A stretch of DNA of 38,493 nt. Source: Shewanella aestuarii. Lineage in GTDB: Bacteria; Pseudomonadota; Gammaproteobacteria; Enterobacterales; Shewanellaceae. The notes below the pieces were generated by a model that saw only the letters and a list, made by a program, of their open reading frames with translations, was not told where the DNA came from and searched no databases. The translations under genes were made by a program, and so were the position numbers. The stretch is taken from contig NZ_BMOT01000017.1 of the NCBI RefSeq assembly GCF_014647215.1, forward strand, positions 1 to 38,493, in the 5' to 3' direction. Shown in pieces: positions 1-8,687 of the stretch (positions within the stretch are counted from its first letter, which is position 1; every line of letters starts with the position of its first letter).

Positions 1-65
1 AACGCGCCTAGTATTGAAAACACGGTGAAGCTCTGAAACACGTATCTTCAAGTTGTTTGGGTATA
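1..65 (+). repeat. 65-bp inverted end repeat, left copy
   Basis: Bases 1-65 are identical to the reverse complement of 38424-38488. Identity stops at base 66, where the left copy continues with T and the other with A. The left edge of the window cuts into the element, because the right copy continues for at least five more bases beyond the shared part. The unit is non-coding and lies just upstream of the LysR gene. It is probably the end of a longer dispersed intergenic repeat. That it is multi-copy in the genome is inference, since only two copies are visible here. Confidence 0.9.
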
Positions 66-129
66 TATTTAAAGCTGATGTTATCTTATCTGTGTGGCTC
101 TGATGACAAATAAAACCGAGGGATCACTC

Positions 130-1035
130 TTGTTAAATCAACAATGGTTAAGCACATTTATTACTTTAGTGGAACTTGGTCACTTTACTCAAACTGCAGA
201 AAAGCTGTTTATGACTCAGCCCGGTGTGAGTCAGCATATCAAAAAGCTAGAGCATCAGGTGGGAACAGCCTTAATAAACCGTATTGGGAAGCGATTTGAG
301 TTAACCGAGGCGGGAATGACTGTCTATGAGTATGCGCGTGATCTTCAACGTCAACAGCAGGAGTTGCTAACCCGTTTAAATGTGGATGAGCCTTTTGCTG
401 GAGAATGTAAAATTGGTTGCTCTGGCTCGATGGCAGCGCTTTTATATCCATTTTTAATTAACGAGCAGCAAACTTACCCTGAATTAGTGATGCTACTAGA
501 AGCTGGCCCCAATAAGCGAACGATAGACGGCATTTTATCTAATCAATTAGATTTGGGGATCGTGACCCAACAAGTTGTTCAAGCAGAACTGGTCAGTATT
601 GATATCGGTAAACAATCATTGTGTTTAGTGCTTCCCAAATCTGTAGCCGGTAAGCCTATTGATGCTAACATAAACTTCGAATTATTAAGCCAACTTGGGA
701 TGATCGATCACCCCGATGCGACTTTTTATTGGCAGCAAATAAGTTCAGCATTTTTTAACTCAGATGCAAGTAAAAACATGAGAAAGTCAGGATATGTTAA
801 CCAGCTAAATCAAATCTTATTGCCCGTGGCTAAAGGTTTAGGGTTTACGGTGCTGCCAGAATTTGCGGTGCGCTGCTTTGCACAATTTGAAGATATTCAA
901 ATTGCATATATCGATAATGATAAACCTGTTATTTTGTTTGAGCCTTTATATTTAGTCCATAAACAACATCGTAAATTAGCCAATCGATATCAACGTATTA
1001 TTCAGCTAATTGAGTCGCTCGTTAAAGCAGATTAA
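130..1035 (+). CDS. LysR-family transcriptional regulator
   Basis: A LysR-type regulator. An N-terminal winged helix-turn-helix covers about residues 3-62, with the family signature around FTQTAEKLFMTQPGVSQHIK. A periplasmic-binding-protein-like effector domain follows from about residue 85 to the end. The length of 301 aa is typical. I chose the TTG at 130 because GAGGGA (118-123) lies six bases upstream and the protein then begins MLNQQWL, as LysR proteins usually do. GTG 94 and ATG 103 are in frame but have no ribosome-binding site. The gene converges on yfcH with only four bases between the stops and no visible terminator. LysR proteins often control a divergent neighbour, but the upstream side is the window edge, so target and effector are unknown. 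Family confident, start less so. Confidence 0.85.
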   Translation: MLNQQWLSTFITLVELGHFTQTAEKLFMTQPGVSQHIKKLEHQVGTALINRIGKRFELTEAGMTVYEYARDLQRQQQELLTRLNVDEPFAGECKIGCSGSMAALLYPFLINEQQTYPELVMLLEAGPNKRTIDGILSNQLDLGIVTQQVVQAELVSIDIGKQSLCLVLPKSVAGKPIDANINFELLSQLGMIDHPDATFYWQQISSAFFNSDASKNMRKSGYVNQLNQILLPVAKGLGFTVLPEFAVRCFAQFEDIQIAYIDNDKPVILFEPLYLVHKQHRKLANRYQRIIQLIESLVKAD

Positions 1036-1039
1036 GGAC

Positions 1040-1927
1040 TTAAACAACACTTTTTAATGCATCATCCACATCTGTAAACTGAAACGTAAACCCTTCCTTG
1101 AGTGCGCGAGTGGGGAACACGAATTGTCCTTCAGTTAGTAGCTCAGACATCTCACCCATGGCCAATCTTAAAGCAAGAGGTGGGGTAATGATTTTTGCTG
1201 GTCGATTTAAAGCTTTACCTAAAGCCTGTGAAAAAACCGCATTACTTACCGGATTTGGCGCAGTGGCATTATAAATCCCTTCAGCACTGGGGGTATTAAG
1301 CATCCAGATAATAAGCGCGACTAAATCATCTTGATGTACCCAGCTCATTCCCTGTTTACCTTTGCCTATGGGGCCACCGAGTCCAAGTTTAAAAGGCGGT
1401 AACATTTTGGCTAAAGCACCACCATTTTTACCTAATACTATGCCAATTCGTGGAATGCATACTCGTGTGGCCGCAGAGTGTGCCGCCAACGCCAACTGCT
1501 CCCATTTATGACAAATTTGATGACTAAACTCATCATGAAAACCACTATTTTCGTCGACAGGGGAATTGCCTTGTCTACCATAAAACCCGATTGCTGATGC
1601 GCTGATAAATGTTTTTGGTGGGATTTGACTCGATTTTATAAATTGGCTTATTTGCTGGGTAATATTCCAACGACTATTACAAATATACTGTTTTTGTTTT
1701 TTACTCCAGCGCTTAGCAACGATAGGTTCTCCCGCTAGATTAATCACCGCATCAAATTCGTCTAAATTGCTGAGTTGAGAAAGGTCTTCAATGTAAACAT
1801 GTTGCTTGCCCAATACCTTCACTGCATTGTCTACATTACGAGAGAGAATGGTTAACTTGTGTTGCATCAGCTTGGCAACTAAATGTTTGCCAACAAAGCC
1901 TGTTGCACCGGTAATTAATATATTCAT
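1040..1927 (-). CDS. yfcH: TIGR01777-family NAD(P)-dependent epimerase, YfcH-like
   Basis: An extended short-chain dehydrogenase/epimerase-like protein of 295 aa. The N-terminus has the Rossmann dinucleotide-binding motif GATGFVG (residues 7-13), and a block around INLAGEPIVAKRW is typical of the TIGR01777 family. The C-terminal part (about 245-295, ending in EGFTFQF and DDAL) matches the DUF1731 tail of this family. The substrate is not established for the family. It lies 75 bases downstream of folX on the same strand. As I recall, E. coli has the same folX-yfcH order, which supports the symbol and suggests a two-gene operon. Its 3' end nearly touches the convergent LysR gene. Confidence 0.88.
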   Translation of the reverse strand: MNILITGATGFVGKHLVAKLMQHKLTILSRNVDNAVKVLGKQHVYIEDLSQLSNLDEFDAVINLAGEPIVAKRWSKKQKQYICNSRWNITQQISQFIKSSQIPPKTFISASAIGFYGRQGNSPVDENSGFHDEFSHQICHKWEQLALAAHSAATRVCIPRIGIVLGKNGGALAKMLPPFKLGLGGPIGKGKQGMSWVHQDDLVALIIWMLNTPSAEGIYNATAPNPVSNAVFSQALGKALNRPAKIITPPLALRLAMGEMSELLTEGQFVFPTRALKEGFTFQFTDVDDALKSVV

Positions 1928-2002
1928 ATATCCCTCACACCGTAAAATTAATCAATATCACTCATATATATCTACGCGTTGCTCATCTATATTGATCAAT
2001 TA

Positions 2003-2374
2003 TCAGCTAGCTGATTTTTGATAACTGAGCTCCATTGAAACAGAATCGGCAAATCTTAGGGCGTGGGGCTTGTCAATTTCGACACTGGCAAATTCAACCC
2101 AATCATGCTCGCTAGCAATAGCGAGAGTTTGATTGGTTAAGTTTTCCAGTAGTGAGAAGCGATTGTTTTCAATTAAAGCAATGATTTTTTTCGTGATAGT
2201 GCGATAATTAAGGGCATCGGCCACATTGTCGCTGTTTCGTGCTTTATCTGCACAATAATGGATCACGACATTGATAATGACATCTTGCTGATTTTGAATT
2301 TCATCTTCTTTGATCCCAATATAGGTGCGTAAACGAAGATTTTTTATGCGTATAATGGCAGTTTCTGGTTTCAT
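2003..2374 (-). CDS. folX: dihydroneopterin triphosphate 2'-epimerase FolX
   Basis: A 123-aa FolB/FolX-fold protein, the normal size for this cytoplasmic tunnelling-fold enzyme. FolX interconverts 7,8-dihydroneopterin triphosphate and 7,8-dihydromonapterin triphosphate. The sequence is very close to what I recall of E. coli Fol[21 protein letters not shown] at the start, [11 protein letters not shown] in the middle, [12 protein letters not shown], and a final block around [20 protein letters not shown]. These features favour FolX over the aldolase FolB. It is the first gene of a probable folX-yfcH operon and is divergent from the permease gene at 2463; both promoters must lie in the 88-base gap. 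No truncation or unusual residue was noticed. Confidence 0.93.
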   Translation of the reverse strand: MKPETAIIRIKNLRLRTYIGIKEDEIQNQQDVIINVVIHYCADKARNSDNVADALNYRTITKKIIALIENNRFSLLENLTNQTLAIASEHDWVEFASVEIDKPHALRFADSVSMELSYQKSAS

Positions 2375-2462
2375 AGCGTCTTCTAGTAATAAATATTGTT
2401 TTCAATAAGTAAGCTTAACATAACTAATTTAGGTCTTAGGTAGCAATAAGGATTTTTCTTCT

Positions 2463-3629
2463 ATGAAGGGTATACATCAATCGTCTATGGCGATGCGTAG
2501 TTTTATCGTAATGGCGTGTGTTGTCATTGTGCTTGCAGGTATAAAGGCGGCGAGTCCGATAGTGGTTCCTTTTGTATTGTCAGCATTTTTAGCGATGATT
2601 TGTAATCCTGCGATTACCTTAATGTGCCGATTTAAAATCCCTAAAGCCTTATCTGTGATGCTGTTGATGTTATTTATCGTACTGCTAGGGCTTTGGTTAG
2701 CAAGCCTTGTGGGAAGTTCAATTAATGAGTTTTCAAAGCAGTTACCTGTTTATCGAGCCCAGCTCATTGAGCAGTTTGCATGGGTACTGGATAAATTACA
2801 GTCGTTCAATATTCATATTTCTCGCCAAAAAGTCTTAGAGTATTTCGACCCAGGCATGGCACTGAGTATGACAACGAATATGTTATCAGGCGTTGGCAGT
2901 GTGATGGCGAACCTTTTTTTGATTATTTTGACTATCGTATTTATGTTGTTTGAAGCACAGGATATGCCGAAAAAATTGCATTTAGCACTCGATGATCCAG
3001 ATATGCGTTTAAAGCAAATCGATAAATTTTTACATTCTGTTAATCAATACATGGTGATCAAAACTTTAGTGAGTTTAGCGACGGGCATAATCGTTGGGAT
3101 TGGTTTGTCGATAATTGGTATTGACTATGCTTTGCTATGGGCTGTGATTGCATTTCTGTTTAATTACATCCCCAATATTGGTTCTATTATTGCTGCAATT
3201 CCTGCCGTTTTACTGGCATTTATCCAATTTGGACCAGGAGCGGCTGGGGCTACAGGTTTGTTGTATTTAGGTACCAATATGGTAATGGGCAATGTAATTG
3301 AGCCTAAGTTTATGGGCAAGGGATTGGGCCTTTCTACACTAGTGGTGTTCTTATCGTTAATTTTCTGGGGCTGGTTATTAGGCTCAGTCGGCATGTTACT
3401 GTCTGTTCCACTGACTATGGTGGTTAAAATTGGTATGGAATCAAGTCAGTCAGGCATGTGGCTAGCGATATTATTAGCCGATAATGTTGAGGAGGCTGAA
3501 GATAAAATGACCGAGTTAGACGCTAATCCACATCAAGAGACAACACTCTTAGCGAATGACGCTGCCGTAAAACAGGAAAATACAGCAGAGTTAGATAACA
3601 TAAGCGAAGCAAACCACAGAAATAGCTAG
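2463..3629 (+). CDS. AI-2E/PerM (YdiK-like) family membrane permease
   Basis: A polytopic inner-membrane protein of 388 aa with the hydrophobic pattern of the AI-2E transporter (PF01594) family. Two helices lie at about 14-55 and one at about 58-80. A soluble loop with amphipathic helices spans about 85-145. A cluster of helices between about 195 and 325 includes the conserved-type segments FLFNYIPNIGSIIAAIPAVL and GMLLSVPLTMVVKIGM. A charged tail of about 55 residues ends the protein. Family members have been linked to export of small solutes or to cation exchange, and the substrate here cannot be predicted. A weak AAGGA lies 12 bases before the ATG, so the ATG at codon 9 is a possible alternative start. 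It is divergent from folX and 54 bases upstream of the methyltransferase gene, so they may be co-transcribed. Confidence 0.85.
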   Translation: MKGIHQSSMAMRSFIVMACVVIVLAGIKAASPIVVPFVLSAFLAMICNPAITLMCRFKIPKALSVMLLMLFIVLLGLWLASLVGSSINEFSKQLPVYRAQLIEQFAWVLDKLQSFNIHISRQKVLEYFDPGMALSMTTNMLSGVGSVMANLFLIILTIVFMLFEAQDMPKKLHLALDDPDMRLKQIDKFLHSVNQYMVIKTLVSLATGIIVGIGLSIIGIDYALLWAVIAFLFNYIPNIGSIIAAIPAVLLAFIQFGPGAAGATGLLYLGTNMVMGNVIEPKFMGKGLGLSTLVVFLSLIFWGWLLGSVGMLLSVPLTMVVKIGMESSQSGMWLAILLADNVEEAEDKMTELDANPHQETTLLANDAAVKQENTAELDNISEANHRNS

Positions 3630-3683
3630 ATAAAGATTAAATTCTTCTAGCCAATTGATACTTCAAGAGAATAAAGCATATTT

Positions 3684-4592
3684 ATGTCTGGACTAATTTT
3701 AGCGCTTAACGAGTTTACTTTTAATAATGAAGTACAACGAATTTTTCATGGCCGTGGCGGCTTATATAAAGGGGAAGAGCATCTGTGTTTAGACTGGTAT
3801 CCTCCGGTGCTTTTGCTGACAAGCTTTAGATCATTAGATGACGCGCAGCAGCAGTCATTGTTCAGTGCTATTAGTCTTAAAGTTGAAACCTTGAGGCCTG
3901 AACACGCTGTTAATTTAGTATTTCAACATCGCAGTGGCGGACAAACTGTTACGGATTTAATCAGTGGTGAAGTGCCTGAACATCATGTCGTAAACGAAAA
4001 CGGAGCCTTGTTTAACGTTCATATTTTACGTGGTCAGAATCACGGTTTATTTTTGGATATGGCGAACGGGCGCAAGTGGGTAAAAGACCATGCAAAGCAT
4101 AAAAATGTGCTTAATTTATTTGCATACACTTGTGGTTTTTCCATTGCGGCATTGCAAGGCGGGGCTGATGAAGTTGTCAATATGGACATGAGCAAAGGTG
4201 CGCTTAGCATAGGTAAGCAAAATCATGTGCTTAATGATCTCCCCCATGGTGCTCGTTACTTAGGTCATGATATTTTTAAATCTTGGGGCAAATTAACAAA
4301 ATTAGGTCCTTATGACTTAATTATTGCCGATCCACCAAGTAATCAAAAAGGCAGCTTTGTCGCTACCAAAGACTATGAACGTTTGTTAAAACGTTTACCA
4401 AGTTTACTGGCAGAAGGTGGGGAGGTGTTGTTGTGTTTAAATGCTCCTGAGTTGAGCTGTGACTTTTTAATGCAACAAGTCGCAACCACGGCGCCACAAC
4501 TGAAGTTTATCGAACGTATTGCTAACCCAATTGTGTTTGCTGATATTGATGAACAAAAATCGTTAAAAGTATTACGTTACGTTCATATTTAA
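3684..4592 (+). CDS. RlmI/RlmK-like class I SAM-dependent methyltransferase
   Basis: A predicted SAM-dependent methyltransferase of 302 aa. The Rossmann core starts around residue 142 with the SAM-binding strand and loop NVLNLFAYTCGFS. An acidic residue follows in VVNMDMSKGAL (about 165-174), and the catalytic-type motif IADPPSNQKGSF is at about 214-225. The arrangement resembles the C-terminal domain of rRNA cytosine-C5/guanine methyltransferases of the RlmI/RlmK group (PF10672-type). The N-terminal 120 residues form a beta-rich substrate-recognition region. An RNA target is likely but unproven. An AAGAGAA-type ribosome-binding site precedes the ATG. A hairpin begins 10 bases after the stop. 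Confidence 0.82.
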   Translation: MSGLILALNEFTFNNEVQRIFHGRGGLYKGEEHLCLDWYPPVLLLTSFRSLDDAQQQSLFSAISLKVETLRPEHAVNLVFQHRSGGQTVTDLISGEVPEHHVVNENGALFNVHILRGQNHGLFLDMANGRKWVKDHAKHKNVLNLFAYTCGFSIAALQGGADEVVNMDMSKGALSIGKQNHVLNDLPHGARYLGHDIFKSWGKLTKLGPYDLIIADPPSNQKGSFVATKDYERLLKRLPSLLAEGGEVLLCLNAPELSCDFLMQQVATTAPQLKFIERIANPIVFADIDEQKSLKVLRYVHI

Positions 4593-4601
4593 CTTAATCT
4601 C

Positions 4602-4626
4602 GCCCTTGATAATCTTTATCGAGGGC
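4602..4626 (+). terminator. hairpin after the methyltransferase gene
   Basis: The arms GCCCTTGATAA and TTATCGAGGGC (4602-4612 and 4616-4626) pair almost perfectly with one G-T pair and a three-base loop, starting 10 bases after the stop codon. No clear T-run follows, so a termination or mRNA-stabilising role is inferred from position. It abuts the repeat element that starts at 4630. Confidence 0.5.
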
Positions 4627-4629
4627 AAT

Positions 4630-4897
4630 CTAGGGTTGTTGACCTTTCACGGTTAAATTTGGTTCGAGATAGAACCGTTTTAGGCATGGCAAGGAGTATG
4701 TAGCTCAGCAATCTAAGTAAATACTTCTTAACAAAGCATAAGACAATTTTAGCCGAAGCCTTCGGGCAGCCTTTGTGATTCATTTCTACTCCATTATCGG
4801 CTTTTTATGTAGGCTAGCTAAACGTCAAAGTATCTACCTTGTATAAATTTCCCACAAAGCGCTGCAAAAAATAGCTTAAAAGGTCAACAGCCCCTAG
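4630..4897. repeat. 268-bp MITE-like element with terminal inverted repeats
   Basis: The left end reads CTAGGGTTGTTGACCTTT. The reverse complement of the right end reads CTAGGGGCTGTTGACCTTTT. These are imperfect 18-20 bp terminal inverted repeats with the shared core TGTTGACCTTT. No open frame of useful size lies between them. Internal hairpins occur at GGTTC/GAACC (about 4661-4676) and at CCGAA-GCC-TTCGG (4753-4765). CTAG at both ends is a palindrome, so it could be part of the repeat or a 4-bp target duplication. It sits between the methyltransferase gene and the nap control region. The non-autonomous mobile-element interpretation is inferred from structure alone. Confidence 0.65.
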
Positions 4898-5109
4898 TCA
4901 TTTAGCTCCATCAAAAAATTATTCATAAATCATCACATCTTAAATACAGATCACACTTTTCTTTATCTTTGAATCTATCTCACACGGATTTGTGAAATTA
5001 CCGTTAACTTACACTATGCTTGTTGGCGTGGATTTGTTGTTTAAATCATTTTCTTTAATCGATGTTTGCGTTTAGAAACTGAGAGTTGAGTAATAGTTCG
5101 ATAATTTTG

Positions 5110-5123
5110 ATGATCTAGATCAA
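5110..5123 (+). promoter_or_regulatory. FNR/EtrA-like site upstream of napE
   Basis: ATGATCTAGATCAA matches the FNR consensus TTGAT-N4-ATCAA at nine of ten defined positions. It is centred at 5116.5, about 72 bases before the proposed nap transcription start near 5189. It also contains the central TGATCTAGATCA shared with the CRP consensus, but the outer CRP positions do not fit, so FNR is preferred. Anaerobic activation of nap by an FNR-type protein is known in enterobacteria; here it is inferred. Confidence 0.55.
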
Positions 5124-5136
5124 CTAAACACTTGTT

Positions 5137-5152
5137 TACCAATTTGTGAGTA
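5137..5152 (+). promoter_or_regulatory. NarP-like 7-2-7 heptamer pair upstream of napE
   Basis: TACCAATTTGTGAGTA consists of two inverted heptamers separated by two bases. Each half (TACCAAT, and TACTCAC on the other strand) matches TACYYMT at six of seven positions. This 7-2-7 arrangement is the known binding geometry of NarP. The centre at 5144.5 is 44.5 bases before a transcription start near 5189, the same distance that I recall for NarP at the E. coli nap promoter. Assignment to a nitrate-responsive NarQ-NarP system is inference. Confidence 0.5.
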
Positions 5153-5176
5153 TATAGATCACAATTTGTTTAACGA

Positions 5177-5182
5177 TAGAAT
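5177..5182 (+). promoter_or_regulatory. candidate -10 element of the nap promoter
   Basis: TAGAAT matches the sigma-70 -10 consensus at five of six positions. The hexamer 17 bases upstream (ATAGAT, 5154-5159) is a poor -35, as expected for an activator-dependent promoter. It predicts a start near 5189 and a leader of about 63 bases before napE. Confidence 0.4.
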
Positions 5183-5251
5183 TCATGTAAATCGAACAAA
5201 TGACAAAAACCAATAGTTTATGTCGTCATTGTAACCACTCTTGGAGGCTCC

Positions 5252-5410
5252 ATGAGTAAAGAAAACGCAAGTGAAAAAAGTTTAGAATTGAAAATCTTCA
5301 TTTTCTTGACTGTATTTCTCGCCCCCATTTTATCAGTACTGCTTGTTAGTGCCTTGGGATTTAGCATCTGGTTTAGCCAAATTTTAACGGGTCCACCAGG
5401 CGTAAGTTAA
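5252..5410 (+). CDS. napE: NapE, small membrane subunit of the periplasmic nitrate reductase system
   Basis: A 52-aa membrane protein preceded by a good ribosome-binding site (GGAGG, 5243-5247). A charged N-terminus of about 14 residues is followed by one hydrophobic helix (about 15-43) and a C-terminus ending LTGPPGVS. The GPPG ending and the position as first gene of the nap operon are characteristic of NapE. Its biochemical role is unsettled; it is not needed for catalysis in the systems I know of. napD follows after 37 bases. Having napE first and napC last marks the napEDABC type, one of two nap arrangements known in Shewanella. Confidence 0.9.
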   Translation: MSKENASEKSLELKIFIFLTVFLAPILSVLLVSALGFSIWFSQILTGPPGVS

Positions 5411-5447
5411 TATAAAAATAAATAATAAATTGATGTGAGTGTAATTA

Positions 5448-5705
5448 ATGAGCAATGAACTTCACGTAACCAGTTTAATTGTCCAAGTTCAACCAGACAA
5501 AATGGCTGACGTAAGACAACAAATAATGGCAATCGAAAACGCAGAGCTTTCAGCAAACAACGAAGTTAAATTAGTTGTTGTTATTGAAGGACCTAGCCAA
5601 AAATCACTAATGGATGATATATCGACCATTAATGCATTACCTGGCGTGTTATCTGCAACCATGGTTTACCACCAAAGTGAAGAGCTTGAAGAAGGTGAGA
5701 TATGA
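5448..5705 (+). CDS. napD: NapD, chaperone for NapA maturation
   Basis: An 85-aa cytoplasmic protein of normal NapD length. NapD folds like a ferredoxin domain and binds the twin-arginine signal peptide of NapA, holding back export until the molybdenum cofactor and iron-sulfur cluster are inserted. The N-terminal block [20 protein letters not shown] and the later [20 protein letters not shown] are typical of the family. The stop codon overlaps the napA start (ATGA, four-base overlap), which fits translational coupling of chaperone and client. The ribosome-binding site is weak. Confidence 0.93.
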   Translation: MSNELHVTSLIVQVQPDKMADVRQQIMAIENAELSANNEVKLVVVIEGPSQKSLMDDISTINALPGVLSATMVYHQSEELEEGEI

Positions 5706-8197
5706 AAATGAATAGACGTGATTTTATGAAAGCCAATGCCGCTATGGCTGCGGCAAGTGTTGCCGGGTTAGCACTACCCGCTGCAGCAAGTAACTTAATT
5801 ACAAGCTCTGAACAAACCAAATTAGAATGGAACAAGGCACCTTGTCGTTTTTGTGGTACGGGTTGTTCGGTAATCGTGGCAACACGTGATGGTAAAGTGG
5901 TTGCTACCCATGGTGATGCAAAGTCCGAAGTCAACAAGGGCCTAAATTGTATCAAAGGCTACTTCCTCTCCAAAATTATGTATGGTCGTGACCGCATCCA
6001 AACGCCAATGTTACGCATGACCGATGGTAAGTACGACAAACATGGTGAATTTACTCCAATCAGCTGGGATCAAGCATTTGATACCATGGCTGAAAAATGG
6101 AAAGCAACCATAAAGGCTAAAGGTCCTACTGCTGTAGGTATGTTTGGTTCTGGCCAATGGACAGTATTTGAAGGTTATGCCGCGGTTAAATTAATGAAAG
6201 CCGGTTTTGGTTCAAATAACATTGACCCTAATGCTCGACACTGTATGGCTTCGGCTGTAGTCGGTTTCATGCGTACTTTTGGTATGGATGAGCCTATGGG
6301 CTGTTACGATGATATGGAAGTGGCTGACGCTTTTGTATTATGGGGCTCAAACATGGCAGAAATGCATCCAATTCTTTGGACGCGTGTCACTGACCGCCGT
6401 TTAAGCGCACCACATGTTAAAGTTGCCGTATTATCTACGTTTGAACATCGCTCGTTTGATTTAGCAGACTTACCAATAGTATTTACACCTCAAACTGACC
6501 TTGCAATCTTAAACTTTATCGCGAACTACATTATTCAAAATGATAAAGTTGACAAAGATTTTATTAGCAAACACGTTAACTTCCGCAAAGGCACGACTGA
6601 CATTGGTTATGGCCTGCGTCCGACTCACCCACTTGAACAGCAAGCTAAAAATATTGCCACTGCAGGTGATTCAACGCCAATAGATTTTGAACAGTTTAAG
6701 AAGTTTGTTGCTGATTACGATGTTAAATCTGTCAGTAAGTTATCAGGCGTACCTGAGCATAAGCTGATTGAACTGGCTGAACTTTATGCTGATCCAAGTA
6801 AGAAAGTGACCTCTTTCTGGACTATGGGTTTCAACCAACACACTCGCGGTGTATGGTGTAACAACCTGATTTATAACATCCATTTATTAGTAGGTAAAAT
6901 TTCCACTCCAGGTAACAGCCCGTTCTCATTAACAGGCCAACCATCGGCGTGTGGTACAGCACGTGAAGTGGGAACTTTCTCACATCGCTTACCAGCCGAT
7001 ATGGTTGTAACTAATCCAGAACATAGAGCTACAGCAGAAAAAATCTGGAAAATTCCAAGCGGGATTATTCCACCAAAACCAGGTTATCACGCAGTAGAGC
7101 AAAATCGTCGTTTAAAAGATGGTGATTTAAATTGTTACTGGGTACAAGTCAATAACAACATGCAAGCCGCGCCTAATATGAATGAAGAAGGTTTACCAGG
7201 TTACCGTAATCCTGAAAACTTCATCGTAGTGTCAGATGCTTATCCAACAGTTACCACGCAAGCTGCTGACTTAATTTTACCTGCGGCAATGTGGGTCGAA
7301 AAAGAGGGGGCTTACGGTAATGCTGAACGCCGCACTCAATTCTGGCACCAACTAGTACGCGCTCCAGGTGAGTCAAAGTCAGATATGTGGCAGTTGATGG
7401 AGTTTGCAAAGCGATTTACCACAGATGAAGTGTGGCCTGCTGATGTGTTAAAAGCGAATCCGCAATTTAAAGGTAAAACGTTATACCAAGTCTTATATCA
7501 AAACGGCAATGTGGACAAGTTCCCAATGTCAGATTCAGATCCAAAGCATCTGAATGATGATGGTGAACATTTTGGTTTCTACGTGCAAAAAGGTTTATTC
7601 GAAGAATATGCAACCTTTGGCCGCGGCCATGCTCATGATTTAGCTGACTTTGATGTTTACCACAAAGAGCACGGTTTACGTTGGCCTGTAGTGAATGGTG
7701 TCGAGACTAAATGGCGATACCGTGAAGGTGCGGATCCTTATGTTAAACCAGGTAAAGGTTTCGAGTTTTATGGTAAGCCAGATGGTAAAGCGGTTATTTT
7801 TGCCCTGCCGTATGAGCCACCTGCAGAATCACCAGACGAAGAGTTCGATATTTGGTTATCAACAGGTCGAGTATTAGAACATTGGCATTCAGGTTCAATG
7901 ACTCAGCGTGTACCAGAGCTTTATAAAGCATTCCCTGATGCCGTGTGTTTTATGCATCCTGATGATGCGAAAAAGCGTGGTTTGCGTCGTGGTGATGAAG
8001 TCAAAGTGATATCTCGTCGTGGTGAAATTAAAACCCGTGTTGAAACTCGTGGTCGTAATAAACCGCCAGTAGGATTGGTATTCGTACCTTGGTTTGATGC
8101 TAGCCAGCTCATTAATAAAGTCACGTTAGATGCGACAGATCCATTGTCAAAGCAAACAGACTTTAAAAAATGTGCGGTTAAGATTGTTAAGGCCTAA
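5702..8197 (+). CDS. napA: NapA, catalytic subunit of periplasmic nitrate reductase
   Basis: An 831-aa molybdoenzyme that reduces nitrate to nitrite in the periplasm. A twin-arginine signal (RRDFMK, residues 5-10) is followed by a hydrophobic stretch ending near AAAS at 30. The 4Fe-4S cluster ligands are Cys48, Cys51, Cys55 and Cys83 (C-x2-C-x3-C-x27-C). The molybdenum ligand is Cys181 in ARHCMASAV. The C-terminal cofactor-binding domain contains [20 protein letters not shown]. Length and motifs are those of a functional NapA. The start follows from the overlap with napD; ATG at codon 3 is a near alternative that keeps the signal. Electrons should come from NapB. There is no napF, napG or napH here. 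Confidence 0.98.
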   Translation: MKMNRRDFMKANAAMAAASVAGLALPAAASNLITSSEQTKLEWNKAPCRFCGTGCSVIVATRDGKVVATHGDAKSEVNKGLNCIKGYFLSKIMYGRDRIQTPMLRMTDGKYDKHGEFTPISWDQAFDTMAEKWKATIKAKGPTAVGMFGSGQWTVFEGYAAVKLMKAGFGSNNIDPNARHCMASAVVGFMRTFGMDEPMGCYDDMEVADAFVLWGSNMAEMHPILWTRVTDRRLSAPHVKVAVLSTFEHRSFDLADLPIVFTPQTDLAILNFIANYIIQNDKVDKDFISKHVNFRKGTTDIGYGLRPTHPLEQQAKNIATAGDSTPIDFEQFKKFVADYDVKSVSKLSGVPEHKLIELAELYADPSKKVTSFWTMGFNQHTRGVWCNNLIYNIHLLVGKISTPGNSPFSLTGQPSACGTAREVGTFSHRLPADMVVTNPEHRATAEKIWKIPSGIIPPKPGYHAVEQNRRLKDGDLNCYWVQVNNNMQAAPNMNEEGLPGYRNPENFIVVSDAYPTVTTQAADLILPAAMWVEKEGAYGNAERRTQFWHQLVRAPGESKSDMWQLMEFAKRFTTDEVWPADVLKANPQFKGKTLYQVLYQNGNVDKFPMSDSDPKHLNDDGEHFGFYVQKGLFEEYATFGRGHAHDLADFDVYHKEHGLRWPVVNGVETKWRYREGADPYVKPGKGFEFYGKPDGKAVIFALPYEPPAESPDEEFDIWLSTGRVLEHWHSGSMTQRVPELYKAFPDAVCFMHPDDAKKRGLRRGDEVKVISRRGEIKTRVETRGRNKPPVGLVFVPWFDASQLINKVTLDATDPLSKQTDFKKCAVKIVKA

Positions 8198-8208
8198 GGA
8201 GAATAACC

Positions 8209-8679
8209 ATGAATGCTCGTAAATTGATATCTATGGTAGCGCTATTAGGTTTGTCCTTTGGGATAATGGCTGCCAGTGTACCTGAAGAAAGAATCGCTAC
8301 TTTACGTTTAGCGCCGTTAAATGTTGAACCAACGCCACCGGCAATGCAGCAAGTGATCAACACTGATGTGAAACAAGTGCGCAACTATCCAATGCAGCCA
8401 CCTGTTATTCCACACAAGATTGATGGCTATCAGATCGATCTTAAAGTGAATAAGTGTATGCAGTGCCATGCTCGTACTAGCACAGGCCATTCACAAGCGC
8501 CTATGGTAAGTGTGACCCATTATATGGATCGCGATAATAACTTCTTGGCAGAACTTTCTCCTCGTCGTTATTTCTGTACCCAATGTCACGCACCGCAATT
8601 AGATGCAAAACTACTGGTTGAAAATGACTTTGTAGATATTGACCATCTGATTAAAGCGACAGAACCTGCTAAGCATTAG
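8209..8679 (+). CDS. napB: NapB, diheme c-type cytochrome electron-transfer subunit
   Basis: A periplasmic diheme cytochrome c of 156 aa that transfers electrons from NapC to NapA. A Sec signal peptide lies at about 1-21 ([16 protein letters not shown]). The two heme-binding motifs are CMQCH (83-87) and CTQCH (123-127), with further conserved-type histidines at 69, 94 and 104 that could be axial ligands. An AAGGAG ribosome-binding site precedes the ATG and lies directly after the napA stop. Length and spacing are normal for NapB. napC follows after eight bases. Confidence 0.97.
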   Translation: MNARKLISMVALLGLSFGIMAASVPEERIATLRLAPLNVEPTPPAMQQVINTDVKQVRNYPMQPPVIPHKIDGYQIDLKVNKCMQCHARTSTGHSQAPMVSVTHYMDRDNNFLAELSPRRYFCTQCHAPQLDAKLLVENDFVDIDHLIKATEPAKH

Positions 8680-8687
8680 GAGCGATT

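Noticed and set aside
4630..4897. Structured RNA or riboswitch instead of a mobile element
   Set aside because: The terminal inverted repeats at both ends and the lack of a terminator or ribosome-binding site under its control fit an inserted element better; it also lies over 350 bases from napE.
4980..4995. Dyad TCACA-N6-TGTGA upstream of nap, at first read as a CRP site
   Set aside because: The half-sites point the wrong way: CRP needs TGTGA-N6-TCACA. It may be chance in AT-rich sequence.
5141..5169. Inverted repeat AATTTGTGA / TCACAATTT as a second CRP site
   Set aside because: The spacing between TGTGA and TCACA is nine bases instead of six. It overlaps the NarP-like heptamers, which explain the left arm better.
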